Positions 5,986 to 6,108 of a stretch of 6,108 nt of DNA are shown piece after piece. How positions within the stretch are numbered: the stretch's first letter is position 1; each line of letters opens with the position of its first letter. Made by a program: the position numbers and the translations under genes. The DNA is taken from assembly GCA_007133055.1 (NCBI GenBank), contig SLNM01000259.1:1-6108 (forward strand), in the 5' to 3' direction. The notes beneath the pieces were generated by a model. That model made no database searches. It was not told the origin of the DNA and was given only the letters and a program-made list of their open reading frames with translations. This DNA comes from Lentisphaeria bacterium (GTDB taxonomy: Bacteria > Verrucomicrobiota > Lentisphaeria > Oligosphaerales > PUNB01).

Positions 5986-5991
5986 CTCCTT
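5986..5991 (-). promoter_or_regulatory. ribosome-binding site of the large repeat protein
   Basis: AAGGAG on the minus strand, ten bases before the ATG at 5975 and followed by an A-rich spacer (AATACAAAAA). It decides between this ATG and the internal Met18 at 5924, which has no such sequence. Confidence 0.8.
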
Positions 5992-6028
5992 GTTAGGTTT
6001 TTTACAGAGAATTGCGAAATGTACTTTT

Positions 6029-6093
6029 CGTAGGTCGACTATCCGAGTCGACCAAGCGAATCGAGCCTGGTCGACTCGGATAGTCGACCTACG
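6029..6093. repeat. perfect 26-bp inverted repeat with nested hairpins, upstream of the operon
   Basis: The arms 6029-6054 and 6068-6093 are exact reverse complements separated by 13 bases. Each arm is itself a hairpin: GGTCGACT-ATCCG-AGTCGACC (6033-6053) and GGTCGACT-CGGAT-AGTCGACC (6069-6089). The strand can therefore form one 26-bp stem or two 8-bp stems with complementary loops. There are four GTCGAC sites. It ends 54 bases from the start codon at 5975 and lies in the likely promoter or leader region. No T-run follows on either strand, so an intrinsic terminator is unlikely. It could be an operator, a mobile palindromic element, or an RNA structure. Confidence 0.93.
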
Positions 6094-6108
6094 TTTGGCT
6101 CGATTCGC
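6056..6108. repeat. second, interlocked 12-bp inverted repeat, running to the window edge
   Basis: GCGAATCGAGCC (6056-6067), which is the loop of the 26-bp inverted repeat, is the exact reverse complement of GGCTCGATTCGC (6097-6108). The order is arm 1, arm 2, arm 1', arm 2', the topology of an H-type pseudoknot or of overlapping palindromes in a tandem array. The second arm reaches the last base, so the repeat may be longer or have more units outside. Confidence 0.85.

Noticed and set aside
4665..5996. Plus-strand open frame of 443 codons opposite the large protein
   Set aside because: It is antisense to a gene with a signal peptide, repeats and membrane helices. Its composition is rich in His, Gln, Gly and Asp, typical of a shadow frame, and no domain is visible.

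Overview
The window holds three things: most of a tmRNA gene (ssrA) at the left edge, about 0.9 kb of palindrome-rich non-coding DNA, and a two-gene minus-strand operon. The operon encodes a large repeat-containing envelope protein and a membrane-anchored ApbE-type flavin transferase. Signal peptides, positively charged cytoplasmic loops and a periplasmic flavinylation enzyme point to a bacterium with a periplasm. The tmRNA tag ends in ALAA, the usual bacterial form. The N-terminal part of the large protein and the intergenic motifs (CGCGAA-type and CACTGAT-type short tandem repeats, GGGCGTCCCCGCCC-type hairpins) recall Planctomycetota and related PVC or deep-branching genomes. That placement rests on memory and is only a suggestion.

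Layout. Bases 1-287 (minus) are the 5' part of a one-piece tmRNA, including its start, PK1, the tag frame ANDNFALAA, PK2 and a probable PK3. The 3' tRNA-like end lies off the window. Bases 288-1186 contain no credible gene. They hold three copies of a 66-bp twin-hairpin element (one inverted), at least five further hairpins, one longer stem-loop and three patches of 9- or 10-bp tandem repeats. Bases 1187-2272 (minus) encode the ApbE-family protein of 361 aa. Bases 2256-5975 (minus) encode a 1239-aa secreted and membrane-anchored protein built from about 170-residue repeats. Bases 5976-6108 are the operon's upstream region. It carries a Shine-Dalgarno sequence and a perfect 26-bp inverted repeat, with a second inverted repeat interlocked with it.

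How the parts relate. The two proteins overlap by 17 bp and are probably translationally coupled. Both are predicted to expose their main domains to the periplasm. ApbE proteins attach FMN covalently to Thr or Ser of periplasmic or membrane partners. The large protein has no recognisable flavinylation motif, so whether it is the ApbE partner is open. The ApbE also carries Glu where the family's metal-binding Asp is expected.

The most unusual DNA-level signal is that palindromic elements on both sides of the operon share one architecture although their sequences differ. In each, two self-complementary hairpins stand in inverted orientation, so that their loops are complementary to each other.
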